Source: Flavobacteriales bacterium
GTDB taxonomy: Bacteria > Bacteroidota > Bacteroidia > Flavobacteriales_F > PHOS-HE28
Direction: 5' to 3'
Length of the DNA: 64,000 bases
Assembly: GCA_023382455.1 (NCBI GenBank)
Contig: JAHDVX010000007.1
Coordinates: 1 to 64,000 of the forward strand
Both the position numbers and the translations under genes were made by a program. Positions within the stretch are counted from its first letter, which is position 1, and every line of letters begins with the position of its first letter. Below are positions 24,435 to 32,576 of this stretch, one piece after another. The notes beneath the pieces are model-generated. The model was not told the DNA's origin. It saw nothing but the letters and a program-made list of their open reading frames with translations, and made no database searches.

Positions 24435-24643
24435 AGCGCACCTGGCTGATCACCGGTCTCGGCATCGCGCTGGGCGCAGTGGCCGGGTGGGCCTACTGGT
24501 ACTGGTGGGGCTGCACCGAAGGCTGCGCCATCACCAGCAGCCCGGTGAACAGCAGCCTCTACGGCGGGCTGATGGGTGCCCTGCTGGTGAACAGCTTCAA
24601 GAAGGAGGAACCCCGAGCGAAAACCAACAAAACCGACCACTGA
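24431..24643 (+). CDS. Small Cys-containing membrane protein (DUF6132-like)
   Basis: Protein of 70 residues, MKRTWLITGLGIALGAVAGWAYWYWWGCTEGCAITSSPVNSSLYGGLMGALLVNSF, with two helices separated by a GCTEGCAITSSP loop. This loop pattern is known from small Bacteroidota proteins in sulfur-related clusters next to DUF2892 and rhodanese genes. The paired Cys may sit on the periplasmic face. Function unknown. Confidence 0.7.
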   Translation: MKRTWLITGLGIALGAVAGWAYWYWWGCTEGCAITSSPVNSSLYGGLMGALLVNSFKKEEPRAKTNKTDH

Positions 24644-24949
24644 ATGTTCCGCACCCTTTTCGGCATGGGCCCCAAGGTGGACCTGAAGGAGATCAAGGCA
24701 AAAGGCGCCACCATCCTCGATGTGCGCACCACCGGTGAATACGCCGGGGGCCACATCAAGGGCTCGATCAACATCCCGCTGGACCAGCTGGCCGGCAAGC
24801 TGAAGAAGCTGCCCAAGGACAAGCCGGTGATCGCCTGCTGCCTCAGCGGCGGCCGCAGCGGCAGCGCCGTCTCCCTGCTGAAGGCCGAAGGCTACGAGGC
24901 GTACAACGGCGGCGGCTGGGCCGGCCTGGACCGTGTGCTCAAAAGCTGA
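24644..24949 (+). CDS. Single-domain rhodanese
   Basis: Sulfurtransferase of 101 residues: TILDVRTTGEYAGGHIKGSINIPL followed by the active loop CCLSGGRSGSAVSLL, where the second Cys aligns with the persulfide-carrying residue. Moves sulfane sulfur between carriers. It starts directly after the previous stop and ends 2 nt before the next ATG, inside the sulfur/arsenic operon. Confidence 0.9.
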   Translation: MFRTLFGMGPKVDLKEIKAKGATILDVRTTGEYAGGHIKGSINIPLDQLAGKLKKLPKDKPVIACCLSGGRSGSAVSLLKAEGYEAYNGGGWAGLDRVLKS

Positions 24950-24951
24950 CC

Positions 24952-25191
24952 ATGGCGTGGCTGCAACGCTTCGGCTTCATGCGCCTGCTGCGTGCAGCGC
25001 TGGCGGTGTTATTCCTGGTGGATGCATTACGCGGGGGCGGGGCCGTGGCTTGGATACTGGCCGCACTGCTCGGCGCCCAGGCGTGGTTCAACGTGGGCTG
25101 CTGCGGCACCGCCTGCGCCGCACCGGCGATGAACAGAAACTCCGGCACGGATGTTCAGGAAGTGGATTTTGAAGAAGTGAAGGCACCATGA
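24952..25191 (+). CDS. Small membrane protein with GCCGTAC motif
   Basis: Protein of 79 residues with one or two helices ([36 protein letters not shown]) and a Cys-rich motif [11 protein letters not shown], then an acidic tail. It is similar in style to small DUF2892-like proteins in sulfur clusters. The stop overlaps the thioredoxin start (ATGA). No specific function known. Confidence 0.65.
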   Translation: MAWLQRFGFMRLLRAALAVLFLVDALRGGGAVAWILAALLGAQAWFNVGCCGTACAAPAMNRNSGTDVQEVDFEEVKAP

Positions 25192-25493
25192 GCACAAAGA
25201 CCGGCTTCAAGGAATTGATCAACGGCGACAAGCCGGTGGTGGTGGATTTTTTCGCCGAATGGTGTGGGCCCTGCAAGATGATGAAGCCCATCCTGGATGA
25301 ATTCAAGGAAATGGTGGGCGACCAGGCCGTGGTGCTGAAGGTGGACGTGGACAAAAACCCGGCAGCGGCACAGGCCTACAACGTGCGCGGCGTGCCCACG
25401 CTGGCCATCTTCAAAGGCGGCCAGATCGTGTGGCGGCAAAGCGGGGTGATAGGAGCCGCCCAATTGCAAGAGGCCCTGCGGCCGTTCCTGTAA
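25188..25493 (+). CDS. Thioredoxin
   Basis: Thioredoxin of 101 residues with [16 protein letters not shown] (active Cys 26 and 29 approximately) and the cis-Pro loop [10 protein letters not shown]. The likely electron donor for the ArsC of this operon and for persulfide reduction. Last gene of the cluster; the following 150 bp hold no ORF. Confidence 0.93.
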   Translation: MSTKTGFKELINGDKPVVVDFFAEWCGPCKMMKPILDEFKEMVGDQAVVLKVDVDKNPAAAQAYNVRGVPTLAIFKGGQIVWRQSGVIGAAQLQEALRPFL

Positions 25494-25647
25494 GGCCCCG
25501 CCCGCACGGACCCAAGTGGTGACCTGGGGAGGCAACCATCTTCCGGAATTTTTCGGGGGTAATCGTTCACATCCGGGTGGTTTCTTCGATAGGTGGTTGA
25601 ATGGCCCCGCAACGGGGCCTCGACCACAAACACAAAAGAACCATACC

Positions 25648-26739
25648 ATGAGCCTTCGTAAGCTTACCTCATTCGTTGCTGCATCGGGCATTGCCCTGTC
25701 GTTATCCGCGCAACTGCCCCGCATCGTGGTGCAGGGATCGGGCACACCGCAGGTGTTCACCGATTTTGAGGCAGCCGTGACCGCCGCCCAGCCCAACGAC
25801 GTGCTCTACCTCAGCGGTGGCACCTTCGGCTTCACCGGCGGCTTCACCATCGACAAGCCCCTGCATCTGATCGGTGCGGGCATCCACCCGGACAGCTCCT
25901 CGGTAACGGCCATCACCACCTTGCAGGCCCTTACGGCCGAGCCCCTCATCATCACCACGGCGGCCACCGGCAGTTCGTTCACCGGACTCGTGTTCACCAA
26001 TGCACCTGGCACCAGCGGATGGGTGCCCATCGTGCGATACGGGAACAGCGCTGCCGACGACTTGCCCGCGGGTATCGTTTTCTCGCGTTGCCGCTTCGTG
26101 AACTCGGTGCAGCTTGCCTTCGATGCCAATGTCACCAGCGTGGCAAGCTCCGTGACCACGGTCTTCGACGAGTGCCTCTTCCACTATCGGCTGGAGGGCT
26201 ACAAGCGCGGTGCTACCCTCACCCGCTGCATTTTCGATCGCTCCGGCCCGGGCTTCTACAACATCACCCACTTCGAGAACGGGGGGCTGCTGATGGAAAA
26301 CTGCGTGCTGCTCAAGGCGATCATGGCCAACGTGTACAACGGCACGCTCCGAAACTGTATCAGCACCGCCACCAACTACTTCGGCTACGACATCCCCGGC
26401 ACCACGATCACGAACTGCGTGATTGCTGCGGTAAATCTTTCCGGTTCCGGCGCGGTGAACGCCACCAACACCATCACCGGGGCCGATCCGGCCACCTTCT
26501 TCGTTTCGGAAACGGACGACTACTACCAGTTCACCGACGACCTTCACCTGCAAACGGGCTGCGTGGGCGTGGGCCATGGCACCGGTGGCACCGATGTGGG
26601 CATCTACGGCAGTTCCTCCCCGTACAAGCCAGGCGCCATGCCCTTCAACCCGCACTTCCGCCAGGCCGACATCGCGCCCAGCACCAACAACAACGGCGCG
26701 CTGCCCGTGAACATCCGCGTGGCCGCCCAAAGCCACTGA
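25648..26739 (+). CDS. Secreted right-handed beta-helix protein
   Basis: Protein of 363 residues started at MSLRKLTSFVAASGIALSLSAQLP, a clear signal peptide. The body shows repeating strands of parallel beta-helix type: FTDFEAAVTAAQPNDVLYLSGGTFGF, GAGIHP, GLVFTNAPG, FSRCRFVNS, FDECLFHY, LTRCIFDRS, MENCVLLK, LRNCIST, ITNCVIAA. This resembles pectate-lyase-like folds, but no catalytic site is evident. It ends without a recognisable sorting domain. Possibly an adhesin or carbohydrate-binding surface protein; paired with the T9SS protein downstream. Confidence 0.75.
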   Translation: MSLRKLTSFVAASGIALSLSAQLPRIVVQGSGTPQVFTDFEAAVTAAQPNDVLYLSGGTFGFTGGFTIDKPLHLIGAGIHPDSSSVTAITTLQALTAEPLIITTAATGSSFTGLVFTNAPGTSGWVPIVRYGNSAADDLPAGIVFSRCRFVNSVQLAFDANVTSVASSVTTVFDECLFHYRLEGYKRGATLTRCIFDRSGPGFYNITHFENGGLLMENCVLLKAIMANVYNGTLRNCISTATNYFGYDIPGTTITNCVIAAVNLSGSGAVNATNTITGADPATFFVSETDDYYQFTDDLHLQTGCVGVGHGTGGTDVGIYGSSSPYKPGAMPFNPHFRQADIAPSTNNNGALPVNIRVAAQSH

Positions 26740-26778
26740 TCCATGCTCGGTTCCGATCACGCAACGAAACGAACACCA

Positions 26779-27723
26779 ATGGAGCGCAGCATCCTTTTCC
26801 CCGCCTTGCTGGCCGCCACGCTGGCCCAGGCACAGGACATCAACGGCTACCGCTACTGGTACGATGATGCGGTTTCCGCGGCCGTGACCACCACTGTGGC
26901 CGCTACGCCCGAACTGGTGCTGAACAGCGCGCTGCCCACGGGCAGCTTGGCACCCGGTTTTCACCGCTTCAGCATGCAGGCCCGCGATACCGACGGCAAA
27001 TGGTCGGTGCCCTACACCACCTGGTTCACCCGCAGCAGCACCACCGTGAACGGCTACCGTTACTGGCTGAACGACGACCCGGCAACGGTTGTCACCGGCA
27101 CACTTTCCGCGGCAGGCACGGTGGACCTGAACAGTGCCGTGGCGATGGGCAGCCTAACCCGCCACTACAACCTGGTGACCATACAGTTCCGTGAGAGTGA
27201 TGGGCTTTTCAGCCCGCCGATCACCAAGGCCTTCGTGCGCGGCACGGGCGAGGTGAACGGCTACGAGTACTGGATCGACGATGCCATCGCCGACCGGATT
27301 ACCAACGCCATCAGCCCCGCCGGTGTGGCCGACCTGATCGCCGACCTGCCGGTGCCGACCACGGAAGGCGACCACGTGTTCACCATCCGCTTCAGCAGCG
27401 TGAAAGGCACTTGGAGCGTGCCGCTCAGCAGCACCTTCAACTATGTGGTGGGCATTGAGGAGCTACCGGGGATCAGCGACCTGTTGCTCTTCCCCAATCC
27501 CGCCACCGACCAGCTGGGCCTGCGCCTGACCAGCGACGCATCGCGCACGCTGCAGCTGGACGTGCTGGACGTGGCCGGCCAGCAGGTGCTTGCGCTGGAC
27601 GCTTGGGCCGTCCAAGGCAGCGGCTGGCGCAACTGGGACATCAGCGGCCTGACCCGCGGAACATACCTGTTGCGGATCTCGGCCGAACACGGCAGCAGCA
27701 ACATCCGCTTCATCAAGCAATAG
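26779..27723 (+). CDS. Secreted protein with T9SS C-terminal sorting domain
   Basis: Protein of 314 residues with signal peptide MERSILFPALLAATLAQAQ. Three repeats follow, each opening with (V)NGYRYWYDDA-like sequence (INGYRYWYDDA, VNGYRYWLNDD, VNGYEYWIDDA) and closing with a beta strand (MQARDTDGKWSVP, FRESDGLFSPP, FSSVKGTWSVP). The C-terminal 85 residues are a type A sorting domain: LLLFPNPATDQLGLRL, LDVLDVAGQQVL, GLTRGTYLLRI. Exported by T9SS to the surface. Function of the repeat unknown. Confidence 0.85.
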   Translation: MERSILFPALLAATLAQAQDINGYRYWYDDAVSAAVTTTVAATPELVLNSALPTGSLAPGFHRFSMQARDTDGKWSVPYTTWFTRSSTTVNGYRYWLNDDPATVVTGTLSAAGTVDLNSAVAMGSLTRHYNLVTIQFRESDGLFSPPITKAFVRGTGEVNGYEYWIDDAIADRITNAISPAGVADLIADLPVPTTEGDHVFTIRFSSVKGTWSVPLSSTFNYVVGIEELPGISDLLLFPNPATDQLGLRLTSDASRTLQLDVLDVAGQQVLALDAWAVQGSGWRNWDISGLTRGTYLLRISAEHGSSNIRFIKQ

Positions 27724-27749
27724 GGGCACCTTGTGCCTGCTCGAACACC

Positions 27750-27777
27750 GGGGCCGTCCCTTGCCAGGGGCGGCCCC
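27750..27777. terminator. GC-rich hairpin between convergent genes
   Basis: GGGGCCGTCCC and GGGGCGGCCCC pair around TTGCCA, 27 nt after the T9SS gene stop and before the converging Crp/Fnr gene. No U-tract on either side. Possibly bidirectional. Confidence 0.45.
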
Positions 27778-27853
27778 GCACTTTGGCAATCCGCAGCGGC
27801 AATCTCCGCTAACAAAGAAAGGCCCTTGGCCAATGGCCGTTCACCAGAAGGGC

Positions 27854-28462
27854 TCAACTTTTCGGCACAAGGTGCACCTTCACCTCCCCCCGGGACAATG
27901 TGACCAGCCCCTTGCGCTGCAGTTGCTGCAACAGGCGCGTGACCACCTCGCGCGGCGAGCCCAGTTCTTGCGCGATGTCTTGGTGCGTAGCCTTCAGGAG
28001 CGTCTCGCCGGTGGCCTGGGCGCGCTTCACCAGGTAGTCCCAGAGCTGGTCGTCCATGCGGCGGAAGGCCAGCGTCTCGATGGTCTCCAGCAACTCACCG
28101 AAGCGTTGGGCCTGCGCAGCGCCCACGTACCGACGCCATTCGGGGTACACCATCCATTCATCGGCGTAGCGCGCGGGCACCATCTGCAACTCGGCGTCCT
28201 CCTCCACCACGGCCAGGATCGCACTGGTCTTGCGGGCCTCGCAGCAGGTGAGCGAGAGCGAGCAAGTTTCGCCGGGGAGGATGTGGTAGAGGAAGCGCTC
28301 CTTGCCGTCGGCGTCCTGTGCCAGGATGCGCAGGCTGCCCATGGACACGATGGGGATGTGCGTGATGACATCGCCGGGCCGCATGATCACGGTGCCTGCG
28401 GGATAACTGCGCCGCGTCACCACGGCTTCAAACGCTTGTTGAAGCGCTTTTTCGGTGAACAT
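27854..28462 (-). CDS. Crp/Fnr family transcriptional regulator
   Basis: Regulator of 202 residues: N-terminal cyclic-nucleotide-binding-like barrel (YPAGTVIMRPGDVITHIPIVSMGSLRIL, LYHILPGETCSLSLTCC) and C-terminal winged helix with recognition segment HQDIAQELGSPREVVTRLLQQLQRKGLV. The barrel lacks the cAMP-contact motif and carries a Cys cluster (TCSLSLTCCEARK). Crp/Fnr members of this kind often neighbour sulfur-detoxification genes in Bacteroidota, so it may control the 20-25.5 kb cluster on the other side of the secreted protein genes. That link is inference. Confidence 0.88.
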   Translation of the reverse strand: MFTEKALQQAFEAVVTRRSYPAGTVIMRPGDVITHIPIVSMGSLRILAQDADGKERFLYHILPGETCSLSLTCCEARKTSAILAVVEEDAELQMVPARYADEWMVYPEWRRYVGAAQAQRFGELLETIETLAFRRMDDQLWDYLVKRAQATGETLLKATHQDIAQELGSPREVVTRLLQQLQRKGLVTLSRGEVKVHLVPKS

Positions 28463-28549
28463 GCCCCCAATTTACGGCCTTGCCGGAACAGATCCATGGG
28501 CAGGGGGCCCACCACATGGACCGCTGCAAGGCGCGTGTGCCCTCAAGTT

Positions 28550-28936
28550 CTACCGGGACCGGACCGGCCGCACCCGGCTTTCCAGCCAGGCCCGCACGCC
28601 ATCCACATCCAGCTTACCTGTGGCCACTTGGATGACGAGGTCGTACCGGTCGTCCTCCGGTGCCGCAATGTCCTGTCCACCTTCCTGAAGAATGAGCCTG
28701 GCGAGTGCATATCCAGTCCGCTTGTTGCCATCGATGAACGGGTGGCCTGTAATGATCCCATGCATGATCGCAGCGGCCCTGTGGACTGCAGTCGGAAAAA
28801 GATCCTCGCCCCCGAAGGTCGCAAACGGCCTGTTCAAGGCTGCATCCAGGATTCCTTCGTCACGGACACCATGAGAACCTCCGAAGCGCTTCACCAATTC
28901 AGCATGGTAAAGCAGTGCTTCCGCACGTTCGATCAT
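28550..28936 (-). CDS. doc: Doc-type Fic toxin
   Basis: Fic/Doc fold protein of 128 residues with the motif HPFIDGNKRTGYALARLIL (about 65-83), matching HxFx(D/N)GNKR, and the Doc-like opening FGGSHGVRDEGILDAALNRP. Doc phosphorylates EF-Tu and arrests translation. The start overlaps the antitoxin stop (ATGA). All motif residues are intact, so the toxin is probably functional. Confidence 0.9.
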   Translation of the reverse strand: MIERAEALLYHAELVKRFGGSHGVRDEGILDAALNRPFATFGGEDLFPTAVHRAAAIMHGIITGHPFIDGNKRTGYALARLILQEGGQDIAAPEDDRYDLVIQVATGKLDVDGVRAWLESRVRPVRSR

Positions 28937-29133
28937 TGAGCCAGCCGGGTCAACAAACCCCGGTCCTCCTCGAGGATCTTCATGAAACGGTCCATCCGCT
29001 CCAACTTGGCCTTATCGGCATCTATCAAAGCTTCGATGGCATCAAGGACATGTTGCAACATTTCCTTGGGTGCATCTTCGGGCACCTTGGCCACGGCGGC
29101 GGCAATTGCCGCTTTTATTTCCTTGCTGGTCAT
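28933..29133 (-). CDS. Antitoxin partner of Doc
   Basis: Protein of 66 residues, MTSKEIKAAIAAAVAKVPEDAPKEMLQHVLDAIEALI followed by the acidic KILEEDRGLLTRLAQ tail. The helical architecture with VPED...LQ.VLD and a C-terminal EDRxLLxxLA segment is a common small antitoxin type beside Doc genes in Bacteroidota. The C-terminal helix would bind the Fic site. Identified from the downstream end of a longer ORF; the start ATG at 29133 is the only one that leaves a sensible protein. Confidence 0.75.
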   Translation of the reverse strand: MTSKEIKAAIAAAVAKVPEDAPKEMLQHVLDAIEALIDADKAKLERMDRFMKILEEDRGLLTRLAQ

Positions 29134-29204
29134 TGCCCAACAAATGTAAGCAGGGCGGATGCGCCCGTACTGCTCCTCCTGCAATCCTCCGGGTCGGATG
29201 CGCC

Positions 29205-30599
29205 CTATCCCCCGCTCACCATCGTGGCCGGGTCCACCCACTTGTCGAAGTCCTCGGCGCTGACGTAGCCCAAGGCCAAGGCGGCCTCCTTCAGGGTGGT
29301 GCCTTCGCGGTGGGCCTTGTTGGCGATTTCGGCGCTCTTGTAGTAGCCGATGTGCGTGTTGAGGGCCGTCACCAGCATCAGCGAGCTCTCCAGGTGGCGT
29401 TTCAGCACGGGCTTGTTGGGCTTGATGCCCTCGGCGCAATGGTCGTTGAAGCTGACGCAGGCATCGCCCAGCAGGTGTGCGCTTTGCAGCACGTTGGCGG
29501 CGATCACAGGCTTGAATACGTTGAGCTCGAACTGGCCCTGCATACCGCCCACGTTCACGGCCACGTCGTTGCCGATCACCTGGGCACAAACCATGGTGAG
29601 GGCCTCGGGCTGGGTGGGGTTCACCTTGCCGGGCATGATGGAGGATCCGGGCTCGTTGTCCGGGATGATGATCTCGCCGATGCCGCTGCGGGGGCCGCTG
29701 CTGAGCATGCGCACGTCGTTGCCGATCTTGTTCAGGCTAACGGCCAAACGCTTGAAGGCGCCGCTCAGTTCCACCATGGCATCGTGCGCGGCCAAGGCCT
29801 CGAACTTGTTGGGGGCGGTAACGAAGGGCAGGCCGGTGAGCTCGGCGATCTTCTTGGCCACCAGCACGCTGTAACCCTTGGGAGCATTGAGGCCCGTGCC
29901 CACGGCGGTGCCGCCCAGCGCAAGCTCGCGCACCATCTCCAAGGCATGCTCCACGGCGCGGATGCCGTTGGCCAGCTGCTGCGCGTAGCCGCTGAACTCC
30001 TGGCCCAGGGTGAGCGGCGTGGCATCCATGAAGTGGGTGCGGCCCGTCTTCACGATGTCCTTGAACTCCTCGCTCTTCTTCACCAAGGTAGCGTGCAATT
30101 TCCTCACGCCCGGCAGGGTCACCTTCACCGTGGCGGTGTAGGCGGCGATGTGCATGGCCGTGGGGAAGGTGTCGTTGCTGCTCTGGCTCTTGTTCACGTC
30201 GTCGTTGGGCTTCAGCACCTTCTCACCATCGGTGAGCTTGCCGCCTTGCAGCACGTGCGCGCGGTTGGCCACCACCTCGTTCACGTTCATGTTGCTCTGG
30301 GTGCCGCTGCCGGTTTGCCAGATCACCAGGGGGAACTGGTCGTCCAGCTTGTGCTCCAGGATCTCGTCGCACACCTTGCCGATGAGGTCGCACTTCTCCT
30401 GGGGCAGCTTGCCCAGCTCGGTATTGGCCAGGGCGGCGGCCTTCTTCAGGTAGGCGAAGGCGTGGATGATCTCCTTGGGCATGCTGGCCGGCGGGCCGAT
30501 GCGGAAGTTGTTGCGGCTGCGCTCGGTCTGCGCGCCCCAGTACTTGTCGGCGGGCACTTTCACCTCGCCCATGGTGTCCTTCTCGATGCGGTAGTCCAT
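29205..30599 (-). CDS. fumC: Fumarate hydratase, class II
   Basis: Iron-independent fumarase of 464 residues interconverting fumarate and malate. Conserved blocks: [72 protein letters not shown] and the superfamily signature [16 protein letters not shown]. Start [13 protein letters not shown]; the ORF track start 39 nt upstream runs through a hairpin. Standing alone after the arsC2 gene. Confidence 0.96.
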   Translation of the reverse strand: MDYRIEKDTMGEVKVPADKYWGAQTERSRNNFRIGPPASMPKEIIHAFAYLKKAAALANTELGKLPQEKCDLIGKVCDEILEHKLDDQFPLVIWQTGSGTQSNMNVNEVVANRAHVLQGGKLTDGEKVLKPNDDVNKSQSSNDTFPTAMHIAAYTATVKVTLPGVRKLHATLVKKSEEFKDIVKTGRTHFMDATPLTLGQEFSGYAQQLANGIRAVEHALEMVRELALGGTAVGTGLNAPKGYSVLVAKKIAELTGLPFVTAPNKFEALAAHDAMVELSGAFKRLAVSLNKIGNDVRMLSSGPRSGIGEIIIPDNEPGSSIMPGKVNPTQPEALTMVCAQVIGNDVAVNVGGMQGQFELNVFKPVIAANVLQSAHLLGDACVSFNDHCAEGIKPNKPVLKRHLESSLMLVTALNTHIGYYKSAEIANKAHREGTTLKEAALALGYVSAEDFDKWVDPATMVSGG

Positions 30600-30612
30600 T
30601 GCTTCTTGTTGG

Positions 30613-30631
30613 GTCGAGGCGATGCCTCGAC
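30613..30631. repeat. Perfect GTCGAGGC/GCCTCGAC hairpin
   Basis: Eight-bp stem around GAT between the glutaredoxin-type arsC and fumC. Could be a terminator of the former or a 5' structure of fumC; no T-tract. Confidence 0.45.
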
Positions 30632-30649
30632 GGTACATAGGTGTTCTTG

Positions 30650-31006
30650 CTATTTCCGGTTGATCAGTTCCACGATGTTCTCAACGGGCCGGCCGATCAC
30701 CGCCCTGTGACCCCTGATCACCACTGGGCGCTCGATCAATTGTGGATTCTCGTGCATCACACGGATCCATTCATGCTCGTTCAGTTGCAGGCCTTGGTAT
30801 TTCTCCTTGTACAGCGCGTCCTTCTTCCGCACGAGCTGTTCCGCGGGCAGGCCCAGCTTGGCCAGCAGCTTGCGCAGGTCCTCCTCGGAAGGCGCCTCCT
30901 TGAGGTACTCCACCACATCGGGCTCAATGCCGTTCTCCTTCAGCAGGGACATGGCCTTGCAGCTGGTGCTGCAGCGCGGGTTGTGGAAGATGGTATAGTC
31001 GGACAT
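30650..31006 (-). CDS. arsC: Arsenate reductase, glutaredoxin-coupled (ArsC/Spx fold)
   Basis: Protein of 118 residues, unrelated to the LMW-PTP ArsC above. [40 protein letters not shown] carries the single catalytic Cys in NPRCS, and the C-terminal [21 protein letters not shown] carries the conserved RPVV and GRP motifs. The presence of Arg before VV and the GRP block favours reductase over Spx regulator. Starts at the second ATG of the ORF. A second arsenate reductase route away from the ars operon. Confidence 0.88.
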   Translation of the reverse strand: MSDYTIFHNPRCSTSCKAMSLLKENGIEPDVVEYLKEAPSEEDLRKLLAKLGLPAEQLVRKKDALYKEKYQGLQLNEHEWIRVMHENPQLIERPVVIRGHRAVIGRPVENIVELINRK

Positions 31007-31024
31007 GGTTTTGCGCAATGTGTC

Positions 31025-31165
31025 GATCAGAAGATCAGACAATCAGAAAATTGAATGCCCTCCGGCCATCAATAGCATCAGGTGTTCAAGGACTCCATTC
31101 CCCCGACGGCGTTCCGTGGTCCAACATGATTCATTCTGATCATCATATCGTCTGATCTTCTGATC
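31025..31165. repeat. Inverted heptamer array (GATCAGA family)
   Basis: A 16-bp perfect inverted repeat bounds the gap: GATCAGAAGATCAGAC at 31025 and GTCTGATCTTCTGATC at 31150. Words ATCAGAA, GATCAGA, CAATCAG on the left face TCTGATC, TTCTGAT on the right. About 110 bp of unique sequence lies between. It fills the space between prfB and arsC. Confidence 0.6.
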
Positions 31166-31168
31166 GGA

Positions 31169-32269
31169 TCAACCGACCTTCTGGCTTTGCCCGTGCTGCA
31201 TGAGCCAGGCCTTGAGGAACTCATCGATCTCCCCGTTGAGCACATCGTCCACATTGCTGGTCTCGTGGTCAGTGCGCACGTCCTTCACCAGTTTGTAGGG
31301 CTGCAGTACGTAATTGCGGATCTGGCTGCCCCACTCGATCTTCTTCTTGCCGGCCTCGATCTCGCTGCGCTTGCTGCGGCGTTTCTCCAGCTCCATCTCG
31401 TACAGCTGGCTCTTGAGCAGTTGCAGGGCCTTGTTCTTGTTGTCCAGCTGGCTGCGGGTCTCGGTGTTCTCGATGATGATGCCGCTGGGCGCGTGGCGCA
31501 GGCGTACGCCGGTCTCCACCTTGTTCACGTTCTGGCCACCGGCGCCGCCACTGCGGAAGGTGTCCCAGGTGATGTCGGCCGGGTTGATGTCGATCTCAAT
31601 GCTCTCGTCCACCAGCGGGTACACGTACACGCTGACAAAGCTGGTGTGGCGGCGCGCGTTGCTGTCGAACGGGCTGATGCGCACCAGGCGGTGCACTCCG
31701 TTCTCACCCTTCAGCATGCCGAAGGCAAACTCGCCGCCCACCTCCATGGTGGCCTGTTTGATGCCGGCCGCGTCGCCGTCCTGATAATCGAGGATCTTCA
31801 CCTGGTAGCCTTCCTTCTCCGCCCACATGCGGTACATGCGCAACAGCATCAGGGCCCAGTCGTTGCTTTCGGTGCCTCCCGCGCCGCTGGTGATCTGCAC
31901 CACGGCGCTCAAGGGGTCTTCCTCAGCGCTGAGCATGTTCTTGAACTCCAGTTCCTCCAAGGCCGTGGCGGCTTTCTTGTACTGCGCCTCCAATTCCTCT
32001 TCGCTGGCGTCCTTGCTCTTGAAGAATTCGTAGGTCACTTCCGCGTCGTCCACCTCGCGCTTCACGTGCTCGTACAGCTCCACCCAGCGCTTCAGCTCGC
32101 GGATCTTGTGCATCACCGCCTGGGCCTTCTTCTGGTTGTTCCAGAAATCCGGGTCCAAGGTGTACTTCTCCTCTTCCTTGATCAGGCCGCGCTTCTCCTC
32201 AATGTTCAAGTAGCCTTTCAGCGCCTCCAAGCGCTCAATGAGGTCGTTGATCTTCTCGATGGTGATCAT
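31169..32269 (-). CDS. prfB: Peptide chain release factor 2
   Basis: RF2 of 366 residues, which reads UGA and UAA. Contains the codon-recognition tripeptide SPF (RISPFDSNARRHTS) and the catalytic GGQ (SGGAGGQNVNKVETGVRL). The N-terminus MITIEKINDLIERLEALKGYLNIEEKR is continuous: the usual in-frame UGA after GYL with its programmed +1 frameshift is absent. Start at 32269 follows from homology and from a TAacTTTG promoter box 25 nt upstream. Confidence 0.96.
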   Translation of the reverse strand: MITIEKINDLIERLEALKGYLNIEEKRGLIKEEEKYTLDPDFWNNQKKAQAVMHKIRELKRWVELYEHVKREVDDAEVTYEFFKSKDASEEELEAQYKKAATALEELEFKNMLSAEEDPLSAVVQITSGAGGTESNDWALMLLRMYRMWAEKEGYQVKILDYQDGDAAGIKQATMEVGGEFAFGMLKGENGVHRLVRISPFDSNARRHTSFVSVYVYPLVDESIEIDINPADITWDTFRSGGAGGQNVNKVETGVRLRHAPSGIIIENTETRSQLDNKNKALQLLKSQLYEMELEKRRSKRSEIEAGKKKIEWGSQIRNYVLQPYKLVKDVRTDHETSNVDDVLNGEIDEFLKAWLMQHGQSQKVG

Positions 32270-32293
32270 GCGCAAGGCCCGGTTTCGGGGCGG

Positions 32294-32301
32294 CAAAGTT
32301 A
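32294..32301 (-). promoter_or_regulatory. -7 promoter box of prfB
   Basis: TAACTTTG on the minus strand, 24 nt before the prfB ATG; exact TAnnTTTG match. Confidence 0.6.
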
Positions 32302-32576
32302 CGGTGCAGGCGGGGTATGGTCTTGCGAGGCTTTCGGGCGCGTCAGGCCACGTTATTTCAACCACACCCCGCCCCGGTGAACCCCGATATTTATCGGGGC
32401 TGGGCGTATCGGGCCACAAGGATTCACACAGTTGGCTCAACCCAACATGAACCATCCCGCAGAGCTGAAACCAACGGACCGGTGCAAAACTTTTGCTTGC
32501 ACAACGGGGTGGTCGGAGCTAAATAGCAAGGTCTTTCGTTCCCGTTCCTGCCATTCACGCTCAATTCCCTATTTCC
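32302..32576. other. Divergent intergenic region with CCCCGATA palindrome
   Basis: No gene is supported. An 18-bp perfect palindrome CCCCGATATTTATCGGGG lies at 32382-32399; a partial copy (ATACATATCGGGG) interrupts heptamer array A near 3262-3274. A weaker dyad GTGCAAAAC/TTTTGCTTGCAC occurs near 32483-32501. Confidence 0.45.
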
